Program-made: the position numbers and the translations under genes | The notes under the pieces: generated by a model | Told to the model about the DNA's origin: nothing | Seen by the model: only the letters and a program-made list of their open reading frames with translations | Databases searched by the model: none | In this document: piece after piece, positions 1-8,086 of the stretch | Layout: the number at the start of each line of letters is the position of its first letter | How positions within the stretch are numbered: position 1 is the first letter of the stretch | DNA from: Streptomyces antibioticus | Lineage (GTDB): Bacteria; Actinomycetota; Actinomycetes; Streptomycetales; Streptomycetaceae | Assembly: GCF_002019855.1 (NCBI RefSeq) | Contig: NZ_CM007717.1 | Span: 1,677,570-1,741,569 of the forward strand | Reading direction: 5' to 3' | Length of the DNA: 64,000 bases

Positions 1-93
1 GATGACGAGGAAGATCACCACTCCGGCCGAGAGCAGCACCGCGCGGGTGCGGCCCGGCCGGAAGGTGACGGGGAGGGTGGGCAGGTCGGACAT
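1..93 (-). CDS. PH domain-containing membrane protein (N-terminal fragment)
   Basis: Only the first 31 codons lie in the window; the gene runs off the left edge. The ATG at 91-93 opens a protein beginning MSDLPTLPVTFRPGRTR, followed by a hydrophobic stretch (AVLLSAGVVIFLVI) that looks like the first membrane segment. In Streptomyces a small PH-domain (bPH2-type) membrane protein of unknown role commonly follows hisG, and this N-terminus fits it. It starts 13 bp after the hisG stop, so it is probably the last gene of the rib-his transcript. The assignment is by start sequence and position; the PH domain itself is outside the window. Confidence 0.6.
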   Translation of the reverse strand, partial: MSDLPTLPVTFRPGRTRAVLLSAGVVIFLVI

Positions 94-106
94 GGTCCCG
101 GGGTTC

Positions 107-964
107 TCAGAGGCGGCAGGCGTGGATGGCCGTGGTCAGGATGGCCCGGGCGCCGATGTCGTAGAGGTCGTCCATGATGCGCTGGGCCTCCTTGGAGGGG
201 ACCATGGCGCGGACGGCGACCCATCCCTCGTTGTGCAGCGGGGAGACGGTCGGGGACTCCAGGCCGGGGGTGAGGGCGACGGCCTTCTCGAGCTGTTCGA
301 CCCGGCAGTCGTAGTCCATCATCACGTAGGTCCGGGCGACCAGGACGCCCTGGAGGCGGCGCAGGAACTGCTGGACCTTCGGTTCGGTGACGTCGTCGGG
401 CTCGGCGCCGGTGCGGCGGATCACGATGGCCTCGGACTTCATGATGGGGTCGCCGAAGACCTCGAGGCCGGCGTTGCGCAGTGAGGTGCCGGTCTCGACG
501 ACGTCGGCGATGACCTCGGCGACGCCCAGTTCGATGGCGGTCTCGACTGCGCCGTCCAGGTGGACGACGGAGGCGTCGACGCCCTGCTCGGCGAGGTGCT
601 TGGCGACGATGCCCTCGTAGGAGGTCGCGACGGTGCGGCCCTTGAGGTCCTCGACGGAGGCCGCCGTGCCGGGCTTGGCGGCGAAGCGGAAGGTGGAGCG
701 GGCGAAGCCGAGCGGGAGGATCTCCTCGGCGTCGGCTCCGGAGTCGATGAGCAGGTCGCGGCCGGTGACGCCGATGTCGAGGCGGCCGGAGGAGACGTAG
801 ATCGCGATGTCGCGGGGGCGGAGGTAGAAGAACTCGACCTCGTTCTCCGGGTCGACGATGCGCAGTTCCTTGGACTCGCGGCGCTGCTGGTAGCCGGCCT
901 CATGCAGCATCTCCGCCGCAGGGCCGGACAGGGAACCCTTGTTGGGGACGGCGATGCGCAGCAT
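107..964 (-). CDS. hisG: ATP phosphoribosyltransferase, long form
   Basis: Catalyses the first step of histidine biosynthesis, joining ATP and PRPP to give phosphoribosyl-ATP. The 285-residue length and a C-terminal ACT-like regulatory domain (roughly residues 210-285, ending in ILTTAIHACRL) mark the long, self-sufficient form that needs no HisZ and is normally feedback-inhibited by histidine. The N-terminus MLRIAVPNKGSLSGPA and the segment DIGVTGRDLL are typical of the family. It lies 57 bp downstream of hisE in the same orientation. Its place behind the rib genes means it may be read from the FMN-riboswitch promoter as well as from any local one. Confidence 0.97.
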   Translation of the reverse strand: MLRIAVPNKGSLSGPAAEMLHEAGYQQRRESKELRIVDPENEVEFFYLRPRDIAIYVSSGRLDIGVTGRDLLIDSGADAEEILPLGFARSTFRFAAKPGTAASVEDLKGRTVATSYEGIVAKHLAEQGVDASVVHLDGAVETAIELGVAEVIADVVETGTSLRNAGLEVFGDPIMKSEAIVIRRTGAEPDDVTEPKVQQFLRRLQGVLVARTYVMMDYDCRVEQLEKAVALTPGLESPTVSPLHNEGWVAVRAMVPSKEAQRIMDDLYDIGARAILTTAIHACRL

Positions 965-1021
965 GAGGTCGGCTTCCTTCGCGTGAAACGTGAAAAAGGG
1001 GCGGTCGGTGAGAAGGGTGTT

Positions 1022-1294
1022 CTACAGGTGGGCGTACACGTCGTCCAGGGAGATTCCGCGGGCCACCATCATCACCTGGACGTGGTAGAGCAGTTGCGAG
1101 ATCTCCTCGGCGGCGGCTTCCTTGCCCTCGTACTCGGCGGCCATCCAGACCTCGGCGGCCTCTTCGACGACCTTCTTGCCGATGGCATGGACGCCCTTCT
1201 CGACCAGTTCTGCGGTGCGGGAGGTGGCGGGATCGCCACTGGCGGCCTTCTGCTGGAGCTCGGCGAAGAGCTCCTCGAACGTCTTCTTGGACAT
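1022..1294 (-). CDS. hisE: Phosphoribosyl-ATP pyrophosphatase
   Basis: Hydrolyses phosphoribosyl-ATP to phosphoribosyl-AMP in step 2 of histidine synthesis, feeding from HisG encoded just downstream. The 90-residue protein has the all-alpha MazG-like fold signature with the acidic run [10 protein letters not shown] and [10 protein letters not shown] prefer the ATG at 1292-1294 ([10 protein letters not shown]); an upstream in-frame GTG at 1304-1306 would add only four residues. The partner hisI/hisF genes are not in this window, as is usual for Streptomyces, where hisE-hisG sit apart from the main his operon. Confidence 0.95.
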   Translation of the reverse strand: MSKKTFEELFAELQQKAASGDPATSRTAELVEKGVHAIGKKVVEEAAEVWMAAEYEGKEAAAEEISQLLYHVQVMMVARGISLDDVYAHL

Positions 1295-1328
1295 GGTGCT
1301 GCCCACCCTACGCGCTCGGGCCGACCCG

Positions 1329-1814
1329 TCAGTGCCAGGGTTCGGATACTGAACGCAGGGTGGCCGCGGTCGCCACCGCCGCCGTCACCGCCTCGTGTCC
1401 CTTGTCCTCGTTGGAGCCCTCCAGACCGGCCCGGTCGAGGGCCTGCTCCTCGGTGTCACAGGTGAGGACGCCGTTGCCGACGGGGACGCCGGTGTCGACG
1501 GAGACCTGGGTGAGGCCCTGGGTGACGCCCTGGCACACGTACTCGAAGTGGGGGGTGCCGCCGCGGATGACGACCCCGAGGGCGACGATCGCGTCGTAGC
1601 CGCGGCCGGCCAGCGCCTTGGCGACGACCGGCAGTTCCCAGCTTCCGGGGACCCGGAGCAGGGTCGGCTCGTCGATGCCCAGGTCGTGCAGGGCGCGCAG
1701 GGCGCCGTCGACCAGTCCGTCCATCACCTTCTCGTGCCACTGGGCCGCGATGACGGCGACCCGCAGGTCACCCACATTGCGTACGGACAGTTCCGGTGCG
1801 CCCTTGCCGCTCAC
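1329..1814 (-). CDS. ribH: 6,7-dimethyl-8-ribityllumazine synthase
   Basis: Condenses the RibBA product 3,4-dihydroxy-2-butanone 4-phosphate with the ribityl-aminopyrimidine to give the lumazine that RibE converts to riboflavin. The 161-residue protein shows the family blocks [31 protein letters not shown] and [15 protein letters not shown]; the HFEYVC segment holds the catalytic His. It follows ribBA by 27 bp in the ribE-ribM-ribBA-ribH order, so it should be under the FMN riboswitch at 4520-4646. Confidence 0.97.
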   Translation of the reverse strand: MSGKGAPELSVRNVGDLRVAVIAAQWHEKVMDGLVDGALRALHDLGIDEPTLLRVPGSWELPVVAKALAGRGYDAIVALGVVIRGGTPHFEYVCQGVTQGLTQVSVDTGVPVGNGVLTCDTEEQALDRAGLEGSNEDKGHEAVTAAVATAATLRSVSEPWH

Positions 1815-1841
1815 GTCTCTCCTCGGTGCTGTTCTTCGGTC

Positions 1842-3131
1842 TTACTGGTTGCCGCAGGGGGACACGGGGGCCGCGTCCAGCCAGGGCAGGTCGTGGCCCA
1901 TCCGGTCCCGCTTGGTGCGCAGGTAGCGGATGTTGTGCTCGCCCGCCTGGACGGGCATGGGTTCGCGGGCGGCGACCTCGATGCCGTGCCGGACGAGCGC
2001 GTCGCTCTTCTCGGGGTTGTTGGTCAGCAGGCGGACGCTGCGCACGCCCAGGTCGGCGAGGATCCGCGCGCCGGCGCCGTAGTCGCGGGCGTCGGCGGGC
2101 AGGCCCAGCTCCAGGTTGGCGTCCAGGGTGTCGTGGCCCTGTTCCTGGAGTTCGTAGGCGCGCAGCTTGGACAGCAGTCCGATGCCGCGGCCCTCGTGTC
2201 CGCGCAGATAGACGACGACGCCCCGGCCCTCGCTCTGGATGCGCTCCAGGGACGCGTCGAGCTGGGGGCCGCAGTCGCAGCGCTGGGAGGCGAAGATGTC
2301 GCCGGTGAGGCATTCGGAGTGGAGCCGGACGAGGACGTCCTCGCCGTCCCCGATCTCGCCGTGGACCAGGGCGACGTGCTCGACGCCGTCGACGGTGGAG
2401 CGGTAGCCGTAGGCGGTGAAGGTGCCGTGGACGGTGGGCAGCCGGGTCTCGGCCTCGCGGCGGACGGTCGGCTCGGCGTCGCGGCGGTAGGCGATCAGGT
2501 CCTCGATGGAGATGATCGTCAGACCGTGCTTGCGGGCGAACGGGATCAGTTCGGGCAGCCGGAGCATCCGGCCGTCCTCGCCGGCGATCTCGACGATCGC
2601 GCCGGCCGGGCGCAGTCCGGCGAGCCGGGCGAGGTCGACGGCCGCCTCGGTGTGGCCGTTGCGGGTGAGGACGCCGCCGGGCTTGGCCCGCAGCGGGAAG
2701 ATGTGGCCGGGGCGGACGAAGTCGTCGGCGTCCGTGGTGCCGGCGGCCAGCAGCCGGAGCGTGGTGGCGCGGTCGGCGGCGGAGATGCCGGTGGTGACGC
2801 CGTGGGCGGCGGAGGCGTCGACGGAGACGGTGAAGGCGGTCTTCATCGACTCGGTGTTGTCGTCGACCATCTGCGGGAGCTTCAGCCGCTCCAGTTCGTC
2901 GGCCTCCATGGGGGCGCAGATCAGGCCGCGGCACTCGCTCATCATGAAGGCGACGATCTCGGGGGTGGCCTTCTCGGCGGCGATGACGAGGTCGCCCTCG
3001 TTCTCGCGGTCCTCGTCGTCGACCACGACGACCGGGCGGCCGGCGGCGATGTCGGCGATGGCCTGCTCGACGGGGTCGAGCGCGAGGTCCTCGGGGCCGT
3101 CGGTGCTGTACAGGATCGGTGCCGTGCTCAT
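1842..3131 (-). CDS. ribBA: Bifunctional DHBP synthase / GTP cyclohydrolase II
   Basis: Supplies both precursors of riboflavin: the N-terminal half (about 1-205) makes 3,4-dihydroxy-2-butanone 4-phosphate from ribulose 5-phosphate and the C-terminal half opens GTP. Visible motifs are [13 protein letters not shown] (DHBP synthase) and [16 protein letters not shown], which carries the three zinc-binding cysteines of GTP cyclohydrolase II, followed by GHEGRGIGL. The ATG at 3129-3131 gives 429 residues, the usual length. It overlaps the ribM stop by 4 bp, so translation is probably coupled. Confidence 0.97.
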   Translation of the reverse strand: MSTAPILYSTDGPEDLALDPVEQAIADIAAGRPVVVVDDEDRENEGDLVIAAEKATPEIVAFMMSECRGLICAPMEADELERLKLPQMVDDNTESMKTAFTVSVDASAAHGVTTGISAADRATTLRLLAAGTTDADDFVRPGHIFPLRAKPGGVLTRNGHTEAAVDLARLAGLRPAGAIVEIAGEDGRMLRLPELIPFARKHGLTIISIEDLIAYRRDAEPTVRREAETRLPTVHGTFTAYGYRSTVDGVEHVALVHGEIGDGEDVLVRLHSECLTGDIFASQRCDCGPQLDASLERIQSEGRGVVVYLRGHEGRGIGLLSKLRAYELQEQGHDTLDANLELGLPADARDYGAGARILADLGVRSVRLLTNNPEKSDALVRHGIEVAAREPMPVQAGEHNIRYLRTKRDRMGHDLPWLDAAPVSPCGNQ

Positions 3132-3769
3132 GCCGGCGCTCCTTCCAGAGCGGGCCGCGCGCCCCGGCGGGAGCGCAGCCACCAGTCGCGCATGCCCCAC
3201 AGGACGAGCGCGCCGTAGATGACGTAGACGAAGCCGGAGAAGGCGTAGCCGTTGGCGAAGTTGAGGGGGACGCCGACCAGGTCGACGAGGAGCCAGGCGA
3301 ACCAGAACTCGACCATGCCGCGCGCCTGGGCGTACATGGCGACGACGGTGCCGACGAAGATGTAGGCGTCCGGCCAGGGGTCCCAGGACAGGCTGGGGTA
3401 GGCCGTGAAGAGCAGGGCCACGGCGACGGTGCCGAGGGCGGCGGCGCCGAGCATCGCCGCGCGTTCGCGCCAGGTGGCGAAGCGCGGGGTGATGTGGCCG
3501 TCGGCGGCGCCGTCCTTGTCGCGGTTCCACCGCCACCAGCCGTACAGGGCGACGGCCATGACGACGGCCTGCTTGCCGGCGCTGCCGGTGAGGTGGCCGT
3601 AGAAGGCGCCGAAGAGGATCAGGCCGGAGAGGAACTGGACGGGCCAGCTCCACAGGGAGCGCCGCCAGCCGAGGGCGAGGGCGGTCAGACCGAGGATGTT
3701 GCCGATCATGTCCGACCAGAGGATGTGCTGGTCGAGAACGGTGAACGCCTCGGAGTTGAGGGAGTTCAC
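3128..3769 (-). CDS. ribM: RibM/PnuX riboflavin transporter (PnuC family)
   Basis: A 213-residue membrane protein of the PnuC family with about seven predicted transmembrane helices and the family-typical Trp-rich motif [12 protein letters not shown] near residue 80. PnuC relatives inside riboflavin operons of actinobacteria (RibM of S. davawensis, PnuX of corynebacteria) carry riboflavin by facilitated diffusion rather than nicotinamide riboside. Here the gene overlaps ribE and ribBA by 4 bp each and lies behind an FMN riboswitch, which fits that role. Substrate is inferred from context, not from residues. Confidence 0.88.
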   Translation of the reverse strand: MNSLNSEAFTVLDQHILWSDMIGNILGLTALALGWRRSLWSWPVQFLSGLILFGAFYGHLTGSAGKQAVVMAVALYGWWRWNRDKDGAADGHITPRFATWRERAAMLGAAALGTVAVALLFTAYPSLSWDPWPDAYIFVGTVVAMYAQARGMVEFWFAWLLVDLVGVPLNFANGYAFSGFVYVIYGALVLWGMRDWWLRSRRGARPALEGAPA

Positions 3770-4371
3770 CGCTGCGCTCCCCCGGTGGTGGCGAGCAGCC
3801 GCTCGACGTACTTGGCGACGATGTCCACCTCGAGGTTGACCGGGTCGCCGGGCTGCTTGAGGCCGAGCGTGGTCAGGGCGAGGGTGGTGGGGATGAGGCT
3901 GACGGTGAAGTGCTCGGCGCCGGCCTCGACGACGGTGAGGCTGATGCCGTCGACGGTGATGGAGCCCTTCTCCACGACGTACCGGGCGAGGCCGGCGGGG
4001 AGGGAGATCTTGACGATCTCCCAGTTCTCGGAGGGGGTGCGGGCCAGGATCTCGCCGGTGCCGTCGACATGGCCCTGGACGATGTGTCCGCCGAGGCGGT
4101 CGCCGACGGCGGTGGGGCGTTCGAGGTTGACGCGGGAGCCGACGCCGAGGGCGCCGAGGCTGGAGCGGTCGAGGGTCTCGGCCATGACGTCGGCGGTGAA
4201 CTCGTCACCCTCGTGCTCGACGACGGTGAGACACACGCCGTTCACGGCGATGGAGTCGCCGTGCTTCGCGCCGTCGGTCACGACGGGGCCGCGCAGCCGG
4301 AAGCGGGAGGCGTCGCCGAGATTCTCGACGGCGGTGACCTCACCCAGCTCTTCGACGATTCCGGTGAACAC
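3766..4371 (-). CDS. ribE: Riboflavin synthase, alpha subunit
   Basis: Dismutates two lumazine molecules into riboflavin plus the recycled pyrimidine. The 201-residue protein shows the internal duplication of two lumazine-binding barrels: [12 protein letters not shown] with NGVCLTV in the first half, and [13 protein letters not shown] with [12 protein letters not shown] in the second. The start is GTG at 4369-4371 with an AGGAGG ribosome site 9 bp upstream. It is first in the ribE-ribM-ribBA-ribH-hisE-hisG run and lies 148 bp after the FMN riboswitch aptamer. The symbol ribC is also used for this enzyme. Confidence 0.97.
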   Translation of the reverse strand: MFTGIVEELGEVTAVENLGDASRFRLRGPVVTDGAKHGDSIAVNGVCLTVVEHEGDEFTADVMAETLDRSSLGALGVGSRVNLERPTAVGDRLGGHIVQGHVDGTGEILARTPSENWEIVKISLPAGLARYVVEKGSITVDGISLTVVEAGAEHFTVSLIPTTLALTTLGLKQPGDPVNLEVDIVAKYVERLLATTGGAQR

Positions 4372-4519
4372 TTCCCGGGTCCTCCTGCCTCATTGGGCAC
4401 GGACTCCGGGGCACTGTCGAGGACGACAGAAAGACGGACGAGGGCTACCGGGGCGTCGCCGGACGGACTCGTCCATGGACGAGTACACAGACGGCGGCGC
4501 GCACGCATGCCCGCCCGCC

Positions 4520-4646
4520 GCGCACTGCCTCCCATCCGGACTTTAACCGTCGGTCCAGGAATTTCACCTGGTCAACCGGTCACTGGACGTGACCGGGTCG
4601 CGGACTGTAACCGCCGGTTCGGACTTTCACCGACCCCGGAGTGCGC
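4520..4646 (-). promoter_or_regulatory. FMN riboswitch (RFN element) controlling the rib operon
   Basis: Read on the minus strand the segment has the conserved RFN core: GCGCACT at the 5' end pairs with AGTGCGC at the 3' end to form P1 (plus-strand 4640-4646 and 4520-4526). Between them lie the conserved blocks GGTGAAAGTCC, ACCGGCGGT and GGTGAAATTCCTGG, and the 3' block AAAGTCCGGATGGGAG. The element precedes ribE by 148 bp. In Streptomyces this class of riboswitch represses riboflavin synthesis and transport when FMN is abundant. The mechanism here (translation or termination) cannot be decided by eye. Confidence 0.93.
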
Positions 4647-4678
4647 TGCTTTAGGTACAGGGCCAGTGTGCCACGGCC

Positions 4679-4692
4679 GATAGAGGTCTATC
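4679..4692. repeat. Short inverted repeat upstream of the FMN riboswitch
   Basis: A 6+2+6 bp perfect inverted repeat, GATAGAggTCTATC, sits about 33 bp upstream of the riboswitch 5' end, where the rib promoter should lie. It could be a transcription-factor site, but no family match is evident and chance is possible. Confidence 0.25.
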
Positions 4693-4788
4693 CGGGTGAA
4701 CGGTGTGGGGTGGCTCACAAGCCGTGTCGCTGGACTTCTCACGCGGGCCCGAGGGGCCCAACTCCCCGCCCTTTCGGCCCGCTTGGGA

Positions 4789-4831
4789 TTGGTCCATACC
4801 TATTGACTCAGTGGTCTAGTCCTCTTAGGGT
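4789..4831 (+). promoter_or_regulatory. Chitinase-type promoter with DasR-like direct repeats (no chitinase gene follows)
   Basis: A textbook vegetative promoter reads rightward: -35 TTGACT (4803-4808), 17-bp spacer, -10 TAGGGT (4826-4831). The -35 is flanked by TTGGTCCATACC (4789-4800) and GTGGTCTAGTCC (4811-4822), spaced 22 bp start to start. Direct repeats of the TGGTCTAGACC type around the -35 are the hallmark of Streptomyces chitinase promoters and resemble DasR sites. The next gene is an ECF41 sigma factor 120 bp downstream, not a chitinase. The rest of the 4693-4950 interval shows no open frame I can support. Confidence 0.6.
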
Positions 4832-4950
4832 CATCGCGTGCGGTCCCGGCGGCGGTGACGACGGCCCTTGCCCGCCGCCGGGCCCTTCAACTCCGCACAG
4901 GCCCCGGTCCCGGCCACGATCCCGGCCCCCTGCTCTGGCAGGGTGTGGCC

Positions 4951-5841
4951 ATGACGACCGCGATCGCCGACGAGTTCGAGACGCACCGGCCCAGGCTGTT
5001 CGGTCTGGCCTATCGGATGCTGGGCTCGGCCCATGAGGCCGAGGACACGGTCCAGGACGCCTATCTGCGGTTCAGCGGCGCCGACCGGGACGTGATCGAG
5101 TACCCGGCCGCCTGGCTCGCCACCACCGTCACCCGTCTGTGTCTGACCCGGCTGACCTCGGCCCGCGCGCGGCGCGAGAGCTATGTCGGGGACTGGCTGC
5201 CCGAGCCGGTCGTCACCTCCGACGGCACGCTCGGCCCGCTGGAGTCGGCCGAACAGCGCGACGCCGTCTCCCTGGCGATGCTCGTGCTGCTGGAGCGGCT
5301 CACTCCGACGGAGCGCGCGGTGTACGTCCTGCGCGAGGCGTTCGCCTACGGGCACCGGGAGATCGCCGACACGCTCGGCCTGAGCGAGGCCAACTGCCGT
5401 CAGCTCTACCGGCGGGCGGAGCAGCGGCTTTCGGCACGGGAGGGGCGGTTCGAGGCGGCGCCCGCGCGCCAGGAGGAGCTGGTCGACTCGTTCCTGTCGG
5501 CCGCGAGGAACGGCGATCTGGCCGGCCTCGAACGGATCCTCGCCGAGGACGTCACCTGGTGGAGCGACGGCGGCGGCAAGGCCAAGGCGGCGCTGCGGCC
5601 CATCCTGGGACGCGCGAAGGTGCTGCGCTTCCTGGCCGGGGTGCTCAAGGGCGCCACGCCCGGTACGACCCTGGAGTCCGCCGAGCTGAACGGCGCCCCC
5701 GCGCTGCTGGCCCTGGACGGCGACGGCACGCTGGTCACCACCTTCTCCTTCGTGTGCGGCGCGGACGGCATCACGGGCGTGCGGGCCGTGGCCAACCCCG
5801 ACAAGCTGGACTTCGTACGGCGTCAGCTCGGACAGGTGTGA
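4951..5841 (+). CDS. ECF41-family RNA polymerase sigma factor (SigJ-like)
   Basis: Extracytoplasmic-function sigma factor of 296 residues with sigma region 2 (about 6-75), region 4 (about 110-165, containing REIADTLGLSEANCRQLYRRA) and a fused C-terminal SnoaL-like domain. The three ECF41 signatures are present: WLPEP in the linker (82-86), DGGGK (206-210) and NPDKL near the C-terminus (282-286). ECF41 factors lack an anti-sigma factor; the SnoaL-like tail both inhibits and supports activity, and they usually control one neighbouring oxidoreductase/epimerase gene. That gene follows here. I chose the ATG at 4951 over an upstream GTG at 4855 because residues before it match nothing in the family. 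Confidence 0.93.
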   Translation: MTTAIADEFETHRPRLFGLAYRMLGSAHEAEDTVQDAYLRFSGADRDVIEYPAAWLATTVTRLCLTRLTSARARRESYVGDWLPEPVVTSDGTLGPLESAEQRDAVSLAMLVLLERLTPTERAVYVLREAFAYGHREIADTLGLSEANCRQLYRRAEQRLSAREGRFEAAPARQEELVDSFLSAARNGDLAGLERILAEDVTWWSDGGGKAKAALRPILGRAKVLRFLAGVLKGATPGTTLESAELNGAPALLALDGDGTLVTTFSFVCGADGITGVRAVANPDKLDFVRRQLGQV

Positions 5842-5871
5842 GGCCGCTCACCATGGCGGCGGCCCCAGGGC

Positions 5872-5898
5872 TGTCACATCGCGCGGGGCTGTCCGGTC
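5872..5898 (+). promoter_or_regulatory. Candidate ECF41 target promoter
   Basis: TGTCACA at 5872-5878 is the ECF41 -35 consensus, and after 16 bp comes GGTC (5895-5898), one base off the CGTC -10 element. It lies in the 117-bp gap between the sigma gene and the NAD(P)H-binding gene and reads toward the latter, matching the known ECF41 circuit. Confidence 0.7.
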
Positions 5899-5958
5899 CG
5901 AGCTGGTGAAGAGGTGCTCCAGCGGGGAGCGCCTCGCGTTGACGAGGGGCTGAAGAGC

Positions 5959-6705
5959 ATGAGCACGATCCTGGTGACCGGCGGTACCGGAACCCTCGGC
6001 AGGCTCGTGACCGAGCTGCTGCGCGCGGACGGGCACGAGGTGCGGGTGCTGAGCCGGCACTCCGAGCCGTACGCGGTGGATCTGACGAAGGGCGGGCCGG
6101 GGCTGGACGCGGCCGTGGCGGGCGTGGACACGATCGTGCACTGCGCGTCCAGCCCGCGCGGCGACGACGAGCGCGCGGCCGAGCTGCTGATCGAGGCGGC
6201 CCGGACGGCGGGCGTCGGCCATCTGGTCTACATCTCGATCGTCGGCGTGGACCAGGTGCCGTTCGGCTACTACCGCAGCAAGCTCGCCGTGGAGAAGCTG
6301 GTGGAGTCCTCGGGGCTGGGCTGGACGGTGCTGCGCGCGACCCAGTTCCACGATCTGCTGCTCCAGTTGTTCGAGGCGCTGGCGAAGGTGCCAGTGCTGC
6401 TGCTTCCGGCGGGGGTGAGCGACCAGCCGGTGGAGGTCGCCGAGGTGGCCCGGCGGCTCGCGGAGCTGGCGGTGGGCGATCCGGCGGGGCGGGTGGCGGA
6501 CCTGGGCGGACCCGAGGTGCGCACGCTGGAGTCGCTGGCCCGTGACTATCTCAGGGCGAGCGGCAAGCGGAGCCGTCCGGTGGTCAACGTGCCGCTGTGG
6601 GGCGCGGCCTACCGCCAGTTCCGCGCGGGCGGCCACCTGGCGCCGGAGCACGCGGTGGGCAAGGGGACCTTCGAGGAGTACCTGGCGGCGCGCAGCCGCC
6701 GTTGA
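5959..6705 (+). CDS. NAD(P)H-binding epimerase/SDR-family protein, ECF41 partner
   Basis: A 248-residue atypical short-chain dehydrogenase with the N-terminal Rossmann signature ILVTGGTGTLGRLV and the motif YYRSKLAVEKLVESSGLGWTV typical of NmrA-like NAD(P)-binding proteins. This is the usual COE-type partner (carboxymuconolactone decarboxylase, oxidoreductase or epimerase) found next to ECF41 sigma genes. It is preceded by a candidate ECF41 promoter. The ATG at 5959 follows a GAGGGG ribosome site; an upstream GTG at 5914 has no family support. Substrate unknown. Confidence 0.88.
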   Translation: MSTILVTGGTGTLGRLVTELLRADGHEVRVLSRHSEPYAVDLTKGGPGLDAAVAGVDTIVHCASSPRGDDERAAELLIEAARTAGVGHLVYISIVGVDQVPFGYYRSKLAVEKLVESSGLGWTVLRATQFHDLLLQLFEALAKVPVLLLPAGVSDQPVEVAEVARRLAELAVGDPAGRVADLGGPEVRTLESLARDYLRASGKRSRPVVNVPLWGAAYRQFRAGGHLAPEHAVGKGTFEEYLAARSRR

Positions 6706-6742
6706 GGGCCGACCGGCTCGCGCCGGGCTCGCTGACGGGTGG

Positions 6743-7960
6743 TCACGGTGTCGTGAACAGCGTCTCCTGGGCGGCCTCGCGCGCGGTGAGCAGCGCGCCG
6801 CGCAGCACCGCGCCGCCGCCCAGGACGCTGGGCCGCACCTCGGTGGGCAGCGGGGTCATGGTCCGCAGCCTGCGGGCCACCCGGCCCGCCAGCTCGGGGC
6901 CGCCCGCCTGCCCGACCTCACCGCCCAGGACCACGCACCCGGGGTCGAGGACGGCGACGACGGAGGCGGCGCCCAGGGCGAGCCGCTCGGCCAGCGCGTC
7001 GAGAAAACCCTCGGCCGCGGCGGAGGAAGCCGTCGAGGCGCCGGCGTCCGAAACCGACCGCACCGCCTCCCTGACGACCGCCGCCCCGGCAGAGGCACCG
7101 TCCGTCTCCGCTCCCGCCCCCGCGTCGATCCCGTACTCCCCCGCCAGCGCGGTGATCGCCGCCGCCCCGGCCAGGGAGTGGAAGCCGCCCTCGCAGTCCG
7201 TCGCCGAGGGCAGTCCCGAGGTGCCCGGCACCGGCAGGAAGCCGATCTCGCCGGTGCCTCCGGAGGCGCCGCGGCGCAGCCGGCCGTCGAGGACGACGGC
7301 GGCGCCGGTGCCGTGGCCCAGCCAGAGCAGCACGAAGGTGTCGTGGTCCCGGGCGGCGCCCTCGCCCCGCTCGGCCAGCGCGGCGAGGTTGGTCTCGTTC
7401 TCGACGCTCACCCGCGCCTTCGGGAGGCGTTCCTGCAGCTCGGCGACCAGGCGCCGGTGCCATGCGGGCAGCCCGGAGGAGGTGCGCAGCTCGCCGCTGG
7501 CCGGGTCGATCAGGCCGGGCACGCCGATGCCGACGGTGTGCAGCCGGCCGGCCCCCGCCTCCTTCGCCGCGCGCTCGACCAGCGTGACCGCCTGCTCCAC
7601 GGCGGGCCCGGTGCCGGTGTCGCCGCCGATCGGCACGGACGCCTCGGCGAGGACCCGGCCGACCAGGTCGGAGACGAGGACGGCGACGCTCTCGGTGCGT
7701 ACGTCCAGCGCCGCGAGCTGGGCGCGGCCGGCGGCGATGCCGTAGAGCCGGGCGTTCGGGCCGCGCCGCCGGGCGCCGGTCTCGCCGACGACCTCGATCA
7801 GGCCGGAGGCGGCGAGGCGTTCGACGAGGTCGGAGACTGTCGGCCGGGAGAGTCCGGTGAGCAGTTTCAACTGCGCGGCCGTCAGCGGGCCTTCGTCCTG
7901 GAGCAGGCGCAGGGCGAGCCGGTCGTTGATGGCCCGTGCGGTGCTCGGTGATGCGCGCAT
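6743..7960 (-). CDS. ROK-family transcriptional regulator
   Basis: A 405-residue repressor-type ROK protein. An N-terminal winged helix (about 8-65, with LTAAQLKLLTGLSRPTVSDLVERL) is followed by a sugar-kinase-like ROK domain with VGIGVPGLID, ENETNLAALAERG and GHGTGAAVVLDGRL. An insertion rich in Ala/Ser/Gly between about 300 and 330 looks disordered. The canonical zinc-site cysteines of ROK proteins are not evident. It is divergent from an MFS exporter gene, and a palindrome at 8013-8033 between the two is a likely operator. A sugar or sugar-phosphate ligand is typical of the family but cannot be named here. Confidence 0.9.
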   Translation of the reverse strand: MRASPSTARAINDRLALRLLQDEGPLTAAQLKLLTGLSRPTVSDLVERLAASGLIEVVGETGARRRGPNARLYGIAAGRAQLAALDVRTESVAVLVSDLVGRVLAEASVPIGGDTGTGPAVEQAVTLVERAAKEAGAGRLHTVGIGVPGLIDPASGELRTSSGLPAWHRRLVAELQERLPKARVSVENETNLAALAERGEGAARDHDTFVLLWLGHGTGAAVVLDGRLRRGASGGTGEIGFLPVPGTSGLPSATDCEGGFHSLAGAAAITALAGEYGIDAGAGAETDGASAGAAVVREAVRSVSDAGASTASSAAAEGFLDALAERLALGAASVVAVLDPGCVVLGGEVGQAGGPELAGRVARRLRTMTPLPTEVRPSVLGGGAVLRGALLTAREAAQETLFTTP

Positions 7961-8012
7961 GCCGGGATCCTCCCACGGGCGGCCGGGGGCACCCTCCGGA
8001 CCGGCCTCTATT

Positions 8013-8033
8013 TATCAGGCAAGGTTCCTGATA
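8013..8033. promoter_or_regulatory. Inverted repeat, probable ROK operator
   Basis: TATCAGG at 8013-8019 and CCTGATA at 8027-8033 form perfect 7-bp arms around a 7-bp centre, in the 126-bp gap between divergent ROK and MFS genes. The AT-rich flanks and the AGG..TTCCT core resemble operators of XylR/ROK repressors. It is the only clear palindrome in the gap. Confidence 0.55.
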
Positions 8034-8086
8034 GTTTACGGCGGCGGAGCCCGGCGGGGGCACGGATGTCCGGAAGGGGCGGGAGA

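Noticed and set aside
4855..4950. Earlier GTG start for the ECF41 sigma gene
   Set aside because: The 32 added residues are Arg/Pro/Gly-rich and unlike ECF41 N-termini; the ATG at 4951 begins the conserved region.
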